This document shows positions 7,860 through 16,753 of a stretch of DNA of 64,000 bases, piece after piece. Each line of letters starts with the position of its first letter. Positions within the stretch are counted from its first letter, which is position 1. The stretch is taken from contig CAWDVK010000009.1 in assembly GCA_963805715.1 (NCBI GenBank), positions 1 through 64,000 of the forward strand, in the 5' to 3' direction. The DNA comes from CAWDVK01 sp963805715. Lineage in GTDB: Bacteria > Actinomycetota > Actinomycetes > Streptosporangiales > Streptosporangiaceae. Below the pieces are notes generated by a model. It worked only from the letters and a program-made list of their open reading frames with translations, searched no databases and was not told the origin of the DNA. The position numbers and the translations under genes are program-made.

Positions 7860-9281
7860 TTAGCTTTTTCGTGACGTGAATACGTTGCCCAGCGCCTCGA
7901 AACTTGTGGGCCGTCGCGCCTGGAGGACGCCAGCGACGACGGCCCCTAGGCCGAGCCATCCAAGCGCCGCAAAGGGCAGCAGATCCATCAGTCTGTGCGC
8001 ATGTGGATGAAGGATCCCCCACAGGGGAAACATGAACAGCACCGCGGCCGCTGCCGGCACGAGCAGATGCCGCCCGAGCCTGAACTCGTCGCGGAACTCG
8101 GTGCGGAACGCGCGGATGGTCGCGATATTCACCGCGAGGTAGACGAGCACAACCGATAGACCGCCAGCTCCGGCGAGATACCCGAATGTGCGCGCGCCGC
8201 CGTAGGCATAGGTCAACGGAAGCCCGAGCAACAGCGCGAGCGCGGCGACACAGCCGATCGAGACCACCGGCGTATGGCGCCTCGATAGCCGGGCGAGTGA
8301 CCCCGGAAGAGCCCGTTCACGTCCCATGGCGAACAGGACTCGGATGGCCACGTTGAGCGAGGCGATGACGAAGCCCAGGCCGGTGAGCACGACCACAAGC
8401 TCGATGACCCAGAGCGCCGATGGCGACCAGTACCGGCTGGTGAGGTAACCCAGCGGGTTGCGCTGCCCCGTGAAGGTCGGGATGCCTTGCCGCCCCACAC
8501 CGAACACTTCCGCGATAACGATGAGCAGATAGAAAATGCCCGTCACGATGACGACGCCGATAGTGCTGGCGGGGATGGAGCGGCGCGTGTTCCTCGCTTC
8601 CTCACCCAGGGCGGCGGCCGCCTCGAAGCCGGCGAAGGCGGTGATGCCGTAGATCATCGCGGTCGTGATGTCGGTGAGCTGGCCGTTCGGCGACGATGCC
8701 GGTGAGAGAACCGCAGCCGAGTAATGCGCGGGCCCGATCTTGACCAGGATCGTGATGGCAAGCGCCGCGATTACGGCCACTTCTCCAACTACAAGGACCA
8801 GATCGACCGAGGATGAGGTTCCGATGCCCAGATAGGCAACCAAGACCACCGCCCCCAGGATCACCACGAACAGCACCCAGCCGCTGATGGTCACCTGCAG
8901 CGTGTCGGCCACCAGCTGCGACATGTACGCGCTGGTCAGCGCGATACCGGCAGGCACGTACAGCGCGTAGGCGAAGACCATCATCCAGCCGGTCAGGAAG
9001 CCTCCCATCCGGCCGAGCCCCCGGCTGGTGTACGTGTACAGCGAGCCAGCCGACGGCAGCCGCCGAGCGAACTCGGCGATACTGCTCGCGCAGCACAGCG
9101 ACGCGGCGAACGCGACGAGCACAACCAGCGGAGACGCGAACCCGGCGTAAGACACGACAATGACCAGCCCGCCCACGACCGCGCCAGCCGGGGCCACATT
9201 GCTCGCCCCAAACGCGATCACCCGCGCCGGCCCAACAACCCCCTGGGCTAGGCCACGGACTTCAGGACTGCTACCGCCCAT
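7860..9281 (-). CDS. APC-family amino acid permease
   Basis: This 473-residue integral membrane protein has about 12 hydrophobic segments. The N-terminal GASNVAPAGAVVGGLVIVV and the following SIAEFARRLPSAGSLYTYTS block are characteristic of APC permeases. FEAAAALGEEARNTRRSIP matches the conserved loop after TM6. ATG 9281 is chosen because GGAGG lies eight bases upstream; an earlier in-frame ATG has no such signal. The likely role is proton-coupled uptake of an amino acid or amine, with the substrate unknown. It converges with the GH15 gene. An everted GGGTG-N6-CACCC element sits just upstream (9303-9318). Confidence 0.88.
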   Translation of the reverse strand: MGGSSPEVRGLAQGVVGPARVIAFGASNVAPAGAVVGGLVIVVSYAGFASPLVVLVAFAASLCCASSIAEFARRLPSAGSLYTYTSRGLGRMGGFLTGWMMVFAYALYVPAGIALTSAYMSQLVADTLQVTISGWVLFVVILGAVVLVAYLGIGTSSSVDLVLVVGEVAVIAALAITILVKIGPAHYSAAVLSPASSPNGQLTDITTAMIYGITAFAGFEAAAALGEEARNTRRSIPASTIGVVIVTGIFYLLIVIAEVFGVGRQGIPTFTGQRNPLGYLTSRYWSPSALWVIELVVVLTGLGFVIASLNVAIRVLFAMGRERALPGSLARLSRRHTPVVSIGCVAALALLLGLPLTYAYGGARTFGYLAGAGGLSVVLVYLAVNIATIRAFRTEFRDEFRLGRHLLVPAAAAVLFMFPLWGILHPHAHRLMDLLPFAALGWLGLGAVVAGVLQARRPTSFEALGNVFTSRKS

Positions 9282-9360
9282 GCCATGGTCCTCCTGGTGC
9301 GGCGGGTGCGTGCCCACCCGGTACGGCATCCTAGGGATCTCCGAGGTCGTAGGCTGCCGC

Positions 9361-11151
9361 TTACCCCCCGTCCTGGGCTCGCGATGAAGGGATGTCGCGC
9401 GGCGCTCTGGTTCCGGCGGCCGTCTGACCTGGGGCCGCCTGGTCGGTAGCAGGCCCGACGGCGGTCCATTCGGCGCCGGTCTCCTGGCGGAATGCGGCGA
9501 CGGCAGCGCCGATGGTGGGGAAGAAGTGGCGTGGGTTGATCGTGCGGGTGAGCCCGTAGCGTTCGATCTTGCCCTGGACCGGGTCTTTGAGCTCGGCGAA
9601 TACCAGGCTGATGCCCTCGGCGTTCAATGCCTCGTCGAGATCCTCCAGCACATCGGATGCGGTCGTGTCGACGTCGGTGACCGGCTCCGCCGCGACCACA
9701 ATCCAGGTGGGTGGCGGGTCGGTTCGGGCGAGCCGCCTGACCTCGTCGCGGAAGGTTTTGGCATTGGCGAAGATCAGCGGGGCGTCGAACCGGTAGATGA
9801 CCAGGCCGGGCAGGTGCCAGGCGTCGGGATAGGAGTGCACGTCGTGGTAACCCTCTAGCTCTTCCACGCGCCCGAGTTCGGTTTGGTAGGGCCACCATGC
9901 GCGGCGGAAGACGTTGAGAATCGACAGGCCGACCGCGATCGCTATTCCGGGCAGCACGCCGAGCAGCGCGACGCCGAGGAAGGCGGCGATCGAGAGCAGG
10001 AACTCGGCCTTGCGCTGCCGCCAGAGCCGCACGGTACCCCGAATGTCAGCGAGGGACAGCGACGCCGTGATCACCACTGCGGCGAGCGCAGGCTGCGGCA
10101 GGTTACGGAACAGGCCAGGGACCAGCACGATCATCAGGATGATCAGGACCGCGCCGGTGACGCCGGTGAGCTGCGTCTTGGCTCCTGAGCGTTCCGCCAC
10201 CGCGGTCCGCGATCCGCTGGTGCTCACCGGGAAGCCCTGGAAGAACCCGGCGGCCAGATTCGCCGCGCCGATCCCGATCATCTCCTGGTTGCCGCGAATC
10301 TCCTGCCCGGTGCGGGCGGCGAACGCCGACGCCGTGGAGATCGTGTCGGCCAGCGAGACCAGCGCGATCCCCGCCGCCCCGGCGAACAGCGGCCCGAGAT
10401 CGGCCAGGCGCACGTGCGGGATCGTCAGCGGCGGGAACCCCTTGGGCAGCACCCCGACCAGGCTGACACCATGACCGGCCAGGCCGAAGACCGTGGTGGC
10501 CGCGATCGAGAGCACGACGGCGATCAACACGGCCGGGACCTTCGGCAGCCAGCGCTGCAGCACCAGGATCAGCAGGATTCCGGCGATCCCGACTGCGGCC
10601 GCAGCGGCGACCGCCTCACCGTGCGCGAGCCCTTTGACGAAGCCGGTGAACTCGCGAATCAGGCCATTGGCCTCGACCTTGAACCCGAACAGCTTCGGCA
10701 GCTGCCCGATCAGGATGGTCAGCGCCAGGCCGTTCATGTAGCCGATCATCGTCGGCTTGGAGATCAGGTCGGCGATGAAGCCGAGCTTCGCCACCGCCGC
10801 CACGATCATGATCGCCGCGACCATGATCGCGAGCAGTGACGCCAGCGCGACCGCCCGCTTCTCGTCGCCCTTCGCGGCGATCAGCGGCAGGATCGTCGCG
10901 GCGATCATCGGCCCCAGCGAGGAATCCGGGCCGAGCACCAGGATCCGCGACGGGCCGAACACCGCGTAACCGGCCAGGCACAAGATAGAGGTGTACAGCC
11001 CGGTGATCGGCGGCAAGCCCGCCAGTTCCGCATACGCCATGCCCTGCGGTACCAGCAGCGTCGTGAGCACAATCCCCGCGACCAGGTCCTTGACGAGCCA
11101 CTCACGGCGATAGGACGTAACCGCCTGCAGCCCAGGCACCAAGCGGAACAT
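9361..11151 (-). CDS. SulP-family anion transporter with STAS domain (first copy)
   Basis: This 596-residue protein opens with LVPGLQAVTSYRREWLVKDL, followed by the SulP signature LVPQGMAYAELAGLPPITGLYTS. Roughly ten to fourteen membrane helices run to about residue 420. The C-terminal STAS domain contains VIYRFDAPLIFANAKTFRDE and a strand-helix with VDTTASDVLEDLDEALN. SulP proteins carry sulfate, bicarbonate or dicarboxylates, and the substrate cannot be assigned here. I place the start at ATG 11151 because the family N-terminus begins there and the frame upstream overlaps an unrelated pseudogene. Operator candidate site 3 lies 68 bases upstream. A second SulP is at 19547. Confidence 0.9.
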   Translation of the reverse strand: MFRLVPGLQAVTSYRREWLVKDLVAGIVLTTLLVPQGMAYAELAGLPPITGLYTSILCLAGYAVFGPSRILVLGPDSSLGPMIAATILPLIAAKGDEKRAVALASLLAIMVAAIMIVAAVAKLGFIADLISKPTMIGYMNGLALTILIGQLPKLFGFKVEANGLIREFTGFVKGLAHGEAVAAAAAVGIAGILLILVLQRWLPKVPAVLIAVVLSIAATTVFGLAGHGVSLVGVLPKGFPPLTIPHVRLADLGPLFAGAAGIALVSLADTISTASAFAARTGQEIRGNQEMIGIGAANLAAGFFQGFPVSTSGSRTAVAERSGAKTQLTGVTGAVLIILMIVLVPGLFRNLPQPALAAVVITASLSLADIRGTVRLWRQRKAEFLLSIAAFLGVALLGVLPGIAIAVGLSILNVFRRAWWPYQTELGRVEELEGYHDVHSYPDAWHLPGLVIYRFDAPLIFANAKTFRDEVRRLARTDPPPTWIVVAAEPVTDVDTTASDVLEDLDEALNAEGISLVFAELKDPVQGKIERYGLTRTINPRHFFPTIGAAVAAFRQETGAEWTAVGPATDQAAPGQTAAGTRAPRDIPSSRAQDGG

Positions 11152-11219
11152 GGACACCACACCCCGACCGTGGTCAGACACCGCAACTGCAATCCTCCCG
11201 CCCGGCACCCGCAGGCGCA

Positions 11220-11237
11220 TCACCCGCGCAGGGGTGA
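11220..11237. promoter_or_regulatory. Palindromic operator candidate, site 3
   Basis: TCACCC-GCGCAG-GGGTGA. It sits 68 bases upstream of the minus-strand SulP start, between that gene and the pseudogene at 11240-11528. Confidence 0.75.
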
Positions 11238-11239
11238 AG

Positions 11240-11528
11240 GCGGCGACTGGCTGAGCCACTCCGCATAGAACCTGCAGTTGTCCGCGCCGGGTTCTACCCC
11301 ACCCGGCAGGGTCTCGGCGAACACGAGCGCGGCAGCGGCTTCGAGTTCGCCCCGGAGCAGGCCGGCGGGGCCGGTCGCTTCGAACGCAAGGGACCACCAG
11401 GTCTCGCCGCGCGTGCGGATCTCGGTGAGTTCTACCGCGCACTACTGACCGGGGAAGATCCAGCGCACTTCGAGGCTGCGGACACCTTCCGTGACCGGGC
11501 CGTGAGCCTGTCCAGCCGTCACCGTCAC
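11240..11528 (-). pseudogene. Internally deleted copy of the conserved protein at 48778
   Basis: The minus strand reads VTEGVRSLEVRWIFPGQ and then a stop. In a shifted frame it continues with VELTEIRTRGETWWSLAFEA, GPAGLLRGELEAAAALVF and ETLPGGVEPGADN, ending with FYAEWLSQ. These match the two ends of the intact 48778 protein (VTEAVRSLEVRWIFPGQ and VELTEVRARGEDWWTLGFEA onward). About 110 central residues are missing and the join is out of frame. It is a clear deletion relic. Confidence 0.85.
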
Positions 11529-11691
11529 TTGCTCCTGACGATGCCCGGTGCTGCCAGCCGCGTACCCAGTCGACCAGTTCGCCCGGGCGCTCGCGGGCCA
11601 GCGCGGGCACCCGGCGAAGGCGCCAGCCATCCTCCGCCGCAGGACAGCCCTCCTGCGAACGGTTCCCGCGCCATGATCTGCACGAGATCGG

Positions 11692-11910
11692 TCATCGCTC
11701 GGGTGGCGGCGCTACTAGGCGCATGTGGATCAGTTCAAGCCCGAGACCGGTGATCCGCTGCACGAGCCCGGACAGGGCGGCTTGATCTGGCAGCTGGGCG
11801 CGGAGGGTTGTCGTGCCTGAGCCTGTGGTGACCTCGCAGTCGTCGAATTCCGCGCGCAGCGTGGTGCCCGCCTGGCCCGCGAAAGTGATCTCATATGTGT
11901 GTGATCGCAC
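11692..11910 (-). CDS. Conserved small actinobacterial protein
   Basis: This 72-residue protein starts at GTG 11910 after GCGAGG. It reads TYEITFAGQAGTTLRAEFDD, then CEVTTGSGTTTLRAQLPDQA and ALSGLVQRITGLGLELIHMR. The layout suggests two or three beta strands followed by an alpha helix, a small ACT- or BON-like alpha/beta fold, though that is inference. I recall similar short proteins in actinobacteria, often beside regulators, but with no known function. It is transcribed away from the MalT-like regulator at 12117, and operator candidate site 4 lies between them, 71 bases from this start. Confidence 0.65.
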   Translation of the reverse strand: MRSHTYEITFAGQAGTTLRAEFDDCEVTTGSGTTTLRAQLPDQAALSGLVQRITGLGLELIHMRLVAPPPER

Positions 11911-11980
11911 TGGGGTTGCGCCTCGCAAGTCCGCTGGTTCAGCGTGCCGCCAGCATGGCTGCCGGGCGAGGTCTGCGTCC

Positions 11981-11998
11981 TCACCCGCCTGAGGGTGA
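11981..11998. promoter_or_regulatory. Palindromic operator candidate, site 4, in a divergent promoter region
   Basis: TCACCC-GCCTGA-GGGTGA between the small minus-strand gene (start 11910) and the regulator (start 12117). It could serve either or both. A copy upstream of the regulator is consistent with autoregulation. Confidence 0.75.
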
Positions 11999-12116
11999 GC
12001 CGGGACCATCGCCACGCCCTCGGTGACCTTAGTCCCTTCCGCCAACATTCCATGACGGACCGACTTATAGTGGTGTCTCTCTCTCGGACCAGCGGGATCT
12101 ACGGGAGTGACGTGTT

Positions 12117-14741
12117 GTGGCAGAGGGCGCGGCGGCTCGGCGCGGCGCACGATTCGCGCTGACGAAGTTCCGGCCGACGACGCTGCCCACGACGCTGGTC
12201 CCAAGATCCGCGTTGCATGAGCGGCTGACGGCGGGGGCTGGTAAGCGCCTGACCGTTGTTATCGGGTCGGCCGGGGCGGGCAAGAGCGTGCTGCTGTCGA
12301 GCTGGGCGGCGGCCAGGCCCCGTGGCCTTACTCCCTGGCTGTCTTGTGATGAGGCAGACGCTGATCCGGTCCGCTTCTGGGCCGGCTTCATTGAGGCCGC
12401 CCGGGTGGTGGCGCCGTGGTTCGGCACCGATGCCGCCGACTTGCTGGCGATGGACGGCGTGATGTCGGCCGACGTCACCGCGTCGATCGCGAACGATGCC
12501 GCCAAGCTGCCCGCCGGCTCGGTGATCGTCGTTGACGACTTCCATATTGCGATGGCCGCGGCCGGCCGGAGCATGACCGATCTGGTCGAGCGCTGGCCGG
12601 CCGAGGCTGCCCAGCTGGTGCTGTCCAGCCGCTTCGACCCTCCGCTGCGGCTGCACCGGCTGCGGATGGCCGGTGAGTTGTGCGAGCTGCGCGACCGTGA
12701 GCTGTATTTCTCGCTGGCCGAGAGCCGAGGCCTGCTGGCGAACTTCGGTGTCGAGGTCGCCGCAGCTGACCTGGCGCTGCTTCACCAGCGAAGTGAGGGC
12801 TGGGCCGCGGCCCTGCAGATGGCGGCGCTGTCCCTGCGCGGTGCTAGCGACCCGGTCCGGGCCGCACAGGCGCTTGACGTCCGCAGCCACGCGATCGCCG
12901 AGTACTTCATCTCGGAGGTCCTCGAGCGGCAGTCACCTGAGGTTGCCCAGTTCATGCTCGATACCGCCGTCCTCGGCGAGCTGACTGCGGGCGCGTGCGC
13001 AGCTGTTACGGGGCGGCGGGACGCGGCGGCGCTGCTGCGCAGGATTGACGCGGCCAACCTGTTCCTGGTGGCGCTCGATGATGAGCGGACCAGCTTCCGG
13101 TATCACCATCTGGTGGGCCAGGTGCTGCGCGCTGAGCTGCGCGCCAGGGACCGGGATCGCGAGAAGGCGGCCCAGCTGCGGGCCGCCGAATGGTGCGAGT
13201 CAACCGGTGACACGCGGCGTGCGGCCCGGCACTTCCTCGCGGCGCAACAGGCTGACCGGGCGCTGGCCCTCATGCAGGACCGGGTCGTGACGGACTTCCT
13301 GCACAACCCGGTCCTCCCGGCCACCCTGGATCTCAGCACGGTCGACCCTTCGCTGCTGGCGGATGCCCCGGACCGGCTGCTGGCCCTGGCGGCTGACCTG
13401 CTGACGTCAGGTGACACCGCCCGCGGCGGCGAGTACCTTGACCTGCTTGAGCGCGCGCAGTCGCCGATCCCGCGGGAGTCGAGGCTGGCGGCCAGGTTCG
13501 CGGCGATGCGGTCATTTCATTACGGGCAGATCGGCCAGCTCAACGAGGCCGTGGGCGCGGCCCTCGCGGCGCGCGCTATCCAGGGGCGGGCGCAGCTCAC
13601 CGACGATTGGAACGCTGCTGTCCCGCTGATCTTGCTGCGTGTCTATCCGTGCCTGGAAGACTTCCAGGCCGTGGAGCGTGAGGCAGCCGCGGCGCTGGCG
13701 ATGCCCGAGCTCAGCGAACCGGCCAGGCTGGTGCTGGTACCCGGCGCTCAGTCAGTGGCCTGGTTCGAGGCCGGCCGCCTCGCTGAAGCCGCCAGTGCCG
13801 CCAGGGCCGCCGAAGCCGACGCCCGGCGGCTGGGATTTGACCAGCATTTCTTCGCCGTGGATTACCTGCGCGTTCTGGCCGGCCTCGCGCTGGAGCGGCG
13901 GGACCTCGACACCGCAGAGCAGCTCACCGAGCGAGTGCTCTCGATAACGGAGCGGCGGCGGCCCATCTTTGAGTTCCTCGCTCTGCTCGACCGGGCCGGG
14001 ATCTGGGCCGCCGCCGGGCAGGTCCGTGACGCGCTGGCCACCGTCGAGGCGGCGCGTCTCGTCCTGGCCGGGACCGGGCCGGTGCTGCTAGCGCGGGCCG
14101 ATGAGCTTGAGGCGCTGATGCGCTTGTCGCTCGGCGACCTGCGCTCCGCTACTGAGCTGGCCGCCAGGCTGCCCGCCGGGCGCCGCGACCTGCTGCTGGC
14201 CAGGATCGCGCTTGGCGCGGGCGATCACCAGGCCGCGCATGAGTACTTGCAGGCGCCGTCACTGGGCGACCTGACAGCGCGGCGCGCGCTGGTGCGCCAG
14301 CTACTCCTGACCGCGGCGGCGATCGAGCGCGGTGACCCCATGACGGCCAGCATCCTGGGCGGTGCCGTCCAGGCAGCCCGCCAGGAGGGCTTCGTCAACA
14401 CGGTCGTCACGACCGCGCCCCAGGTGACCAGCTACCTGGTCGAGCATTCGACACGAATGCGATCAGACCCGTTCACGGAGCACCTGATCGTCGCGGCTCT
14501 CGAGGTGCGCGCCGTCCAGGCGGGCGCGTTCCGGTCCGGTCACGTGCTTGCCGAGCCGCTGACCACTGCCGAGTTGCGCATCCTGAAGCTCCTGCCGGCC
14601 AGCACCTATCTGCAGATGGCCGCCACCTTGTACATCTCGCGCAACACGGTAAAGACCCATCTGCGGTCCATCTATCAGAAACTCGGTGTGACCTCACGCC
14701 CGGAGGCCATCGAGCGGGCCGTCGACCTGCGCCTGCTCTGA
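12117..14741 (+). CDS. MalT-like LuxR-family ATP-dependent regulator (first of three)
   Basis: This 874-residue protein starts at GTG 12117 with GGGAG nine bases before it. It has a STAND-type NTPase module with Walker A GSAGAGKS (residues 50-57) and Walker B VIVVDDFHI, followed by a winged-helix and TPR-like helical region rich in alanine and leucine. The LuxR HTH at the C-terminus contains ISRNTVKTHLRSIYQKLGV. The family integrates a signal through the TPR region and activates transcription when ATP-bound. It is the only such regulator inside the palindrome-rich segment and has site 4 upstream, so it is the best local candidate to bind it. Confidence 0.9.
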   Translation: MAEGAAARRGARFALTKFRPTTLPTTLVPRSALHERLTAGAGKRLTVVIGSAGAGKSVLLSSWAAARPRGLTPWLSCDEADADPVRFWAGFIEAARVVAPWFGTDAADLLAMDGVMSADVTASIANDAAKLPAGSVIVVDDFHIAMAAAGRSMTDLVERWPAEAAQLVLSSRFDPPLRLHRLRMAGELCELRDRELYFSLAESRGLLANFGVEVAAADLALLHQRSEGWAAALQMAALSLRGASDPVRAAQALDVRSHAIAEYFISEVLERQSPEVAQFMLDTAVLGELTAGACAAVTGRRDAAALLRRIDAANLFLVALDDERTSFRYHHLVGQVLRAELRARDRDREKAAQLRAAEWCESTGDTRRAARHFLAAQQADRALALMQDRVVTDFLHNPVLPATLDLSTVDPSLLADAPDRLLALAADLLTSGDTARGGEYLDLLERAQSPIPRESRLAARFAAMRSFHYGQIGQLNEAVGAALAARAIQGRAQLTDDWNAAVPLILLRVYPCLEDFQAVEREAAAALAMPELSEPARLVLVPGAQSVAWFEAGRLAEAASAARAAEADARRLGFDQHFFAVDYLRVLAGLALERRDLDTAEQLTERVLSITERRRPIFEFLALLDRAGIWAAAGQVRDALATVEAARLVLAGTGPVLLARADELEALMRLSLGDLRSATELAARLPAGRRDLLLARIALGAGDHQAAHEYLQAPSLGDLTARRALVRQLLLTAAAIERGDPMTASILGGAVQAARQEGFVNTVVTTAPQVTSYLVEHSTRMRSDPFTEHLIVAALEVRAVQAGAFRSGHVLAEPLTTAELRILKLLPASTYLQMAATLYISRNTVKTHLRSIYQKLGVTSRPEAIERAVDLRLL

Positions 14742-14846
14742 GTCTGCGCCCGCTGGGAGAGCAACTGCTCCAGGCGGTTCCGCGCTGAGGTCTGCCACGG
14801 CGAGCAGCGCTGCCATCAGCGCCAAAGCCGCCGGAATAGGCGGGAA

Positions 14847-14864
14847 TCACCCCTGAAAGGGTGA
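14847..14864. promoter_or_regulatory. Palindromic operator candidate, site 5
   Basis: TCACCC-CTGAAA-GGGTGA, with the same GAA before and CGAC after as site 1. It lies 143 bases upstream of the DUF7144 gene at 15008. A short opened-and-closed frame at 14926 (ATGACGGTCACGCG) begins 62 bases after the site and may be a leader remnant. Confidence 0.75.
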
Positions 14865-15007
14865 CGACGCCCCGAGAGGGCCTGGACAGAGTACCGGAAG
14901 GCGTCTCGAACAGGAGCAGCAGCACATGACGGTCACGCGTCAATGGGCCGCATGGTCCTCGTGAGCGCGCCGAGAGCAATGTCGGCGTCCAGGGGAAGGG
15001 AACGATC

Positions 15008-15394
15008 ATGGATAGGCGTGGCGGAGGGTGGGTAGTTTTCGCAGCCATCGTGCTGGGCGTGGCGGGCGTGATGCGGGTCTTCGACGCGATCTGGGCCTTC
15101 AGCTATCACGGGGTGCTGCCGGACAATCTCCAAGGTGCGATCTTCGGGCACAGCCTCAAGACCTACGGCTGGGTCTATCTCGTCGTGGCTGTCGTGCTCC
15201 TTCTGTGCGGGTTCCTGGTGCTCAGCGGGTCGCAGGTCGGCCGGTGGGTCGGGATCGCCGCCGGAGCGATCGGCTGCATCAGCGCCATCTGGTGGATGCC
15301 CTACTACCCGATATGGTCGCTGACCTACATCGCCATCGGCGCCCTCGTAATCTACGCGCTCGCCGCGTACGGAGGTAAAGCCGAAGCCGCGTAG
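15008..15394 (+). CDS. DUF7144-type four-helix membrane protein
   Basis: This 128-residue protein has four hydrophobic segments: GWVVFAAIVLGVAGVMRVFD, GWVYLVVAVVLLLCGFLVLS, VGIAAGAIGCISAIW and LTYIAIGALVIYALAAY. The first tryptophan helix, the W-G/Y-W-V-Y-L second helix and the P-Y-Y-P-I-W-S motif before the last helix match DUF7144 proteins, which have no established function. ATG 15008 is preceded by GGGAA. It stands between the regulator and PPK2 with site 5 upstream. A remnant of the same family lies at 3397-3578. Confidence 0.75.
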   Translation: MDRRGGGWVVFAAIVLGVAGVMRVFDAIWAFSYHGVLPDNLQGAIFGHSLKTYGWVYLVVAVVLLLCGFLVLSGSQVGRWVGIAAGAIGCISAIWWMPYYPIWSLTYIAIGALVIYALAAYGGKAEAA

Positions 15395-15544
15395 CACGGC
15401 AGTCGGCGCGGCCTTCTCGACGTTCGTGTGCACGGCCCTCGTCCACGAGCCCCGCCCCAGCTGTGTTGTGGCGCGTTCCGGTGTTGCTCGTGGGCTGGGC
15501 GGGCGCCGAGGCACGTTCACCCGACGGAGAAAGGACCGACGAGG

Positions 15545-16726
15545 ATGGCCGACAACAGAGCCAAGCGCATCGCCGAGCTGATCAAGCCGCTGCGGGTCAA
15601 GCCGGGATCGAAGGTGAACCTGGCCAGGGACTTCGACCCAGGCTATAAGGCGGGCTTCCTGAAGAAGAAAGACGGCAGGCAGCTGCTGAAGACAGGTATC
15701 GCGCTGCTGGCCGACTATCAGGCACGGCTGGCCGCCCAGGACGCCTACGGGGTCCTGATGTGCCTGCAGGCGCTCGACGCCGGCGGCAAGGACGGGACGA
15801 TCCGCCACGTCATGAGCGGGGTGAACCCGCAGGGCGTGCAGGTGAGCGGATTCAAGGTGCCGTCGGCCGAGGAACTTGACCACGACTACCTGTGGCGGTA
15901 TGCCTGCCGGCTGCCCGCGCGCGGCGATATCGGGATCTTCAACCGGTCGCACTACGAGGAGGTCCTGGTGGTCCGGGTGCACCCGGAGAATCTCGACCGG
16001 CAGAAGCTGCCGGAGGGGGCCAAGGGCAAGGACGTGTGGGACCGGCGCTACCGCGAGATCAATGACTGGGAGCGCTACCTGTCCGATAACGGTTTCAAGG
16101 TGGTGAAGCTGTTCCTGAACCTGTCGAGGGAGGAGCAGCGGACCCGTTTCTTCAAGCGGCTCGATCTGCCCGAGAAGAACTGGAAGTTCTCCGCCGCCGA
16201 CGTCCGGGAGCGCCAGCGCTGGGACGACTACCAGAAGGCGTTCTCGGAGATGCTGTCCGCCACTAGCACGCGTTGGGCACCGTGGTATGTGATACCGGCC
16301 GACCGCAAGTGGTTCGCCCGCATCTGCACGGCTGCGGTTCTCGCGCACACCCTGATCGAGATCGATCCGCAGTACCCGGAAGTGACCGCGGACAGGCGGC
16401 AGCAATTGCTGGCTGTCAAGAGTGAACTCGAGGCCCAAGCGCCCAAGGGCACCCCTAGCGACCCGTTCGCAGCCAAGCAAGCCAAGGCGGACGCCAAGCA
16501 AGCCAAGGCGGACGCCAAGCAAGCCAAGGCGGACGCCAAGCAAGCCAAGGCGGACGCCAAGCAAGCCAAGGCGGACGCCAGAGGAGAGGCGAAGGAAGAG
16601 GCCAAGGCGGCGCCCAGCCAGGTTGGCGGGGACGTACGCCAGTCTCCGAAGGCTCGGAGCCCCGATCAGCCGGCGCAGGCGGCACCACGGGCCAGCAGGG
16701 CCCGGCCCAAGGGCCAGCCGGGCTAG
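15545..16726 (+). CDS. ppk2: Polyphosphate kinase 2 family protein with a lysine/alanine repeat tail
   Basis: This 393-residue protein starts at ATG 15545. The PPK2 core spans about 25-285. Walker A-like CLQALDAGGKDGTIRHVMSG is followed by a lid region with SAEELDHDYLWRY and by GDIGIFNRSHYEEVLVVRVH; FSAADVRERQRWDDYQKAF is also typical. The enzyme moves phosphate between polyphosphate and a nucleotide; the substrate class (AMP, ADP or GDP) cannot be read. The final 110 residues are atypical: five exact KQAKADA heptads and a Pro/Arg-rich end, possibly binding polyphosphate or nucleic acid. The P-type ATPase follows directly, suggesting one transcript. Confidence 0.92.
   Translation: MADNRAKRIAELIKPLRVKPGSKVNLARDFDPGYKAGFLKKKDGRQLLKTGIALLADYQARLAAQDAYGVLMCLQALDAGGKDGTIRHVMSGVNPQGVQVSGFKVPSAEELDHDYLWRYACRLPARGDIGIFNRSHYEEVLVVRVHPENLDRQKLPEGAKGKDVWDRRYREINDWERYLSDNGFKVVKLFLNLSREEQRTRFFKRLDLPEKNWKFSAADVRERQRWDDYQKAFSEMLSATSTRWAPWYVIPADRKWFARICTAAVLAHTLIEIDPQYPEVTADRRQQLLAVKSELEAQAPKGTPSDPFAAKQAKADAKQAKADAKQAKADAKQAKADAKQAKADARGEAKEEAKAAPSQVGGDVRQSPKARSPDQPAQAAPRASRARPKGQPG
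16475..16579 (+). repeat. Five tandem 21-bp repeats inside the PPK2 gene
   Basis: The unit AAGCAAGCCAAGGCGGACGCC is repeated five times in frame and encodes KQAKADA. Identity between units at the DNA level suggests recent expansion by slippage, so copy number may vary between strains. Confidence 0.9.
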
Positions 16727-16753
16727 CGCGTGTCCGGATCGGAGGGCATGGAC

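Noticed and set aside
9303..9318. GGGTG-N6-CACCC upstream of the APC gene
   Set aside because: The half-sites are in everted order and shorter, and the element almost touches the ribosome binding site. It is not counted as an operator copy.
16475..16579. Tandem repeats resembling a repeat array
   Set aside because: They are in frame, have no spacers and encode a heptad protein tail, so they are not CRISPR.
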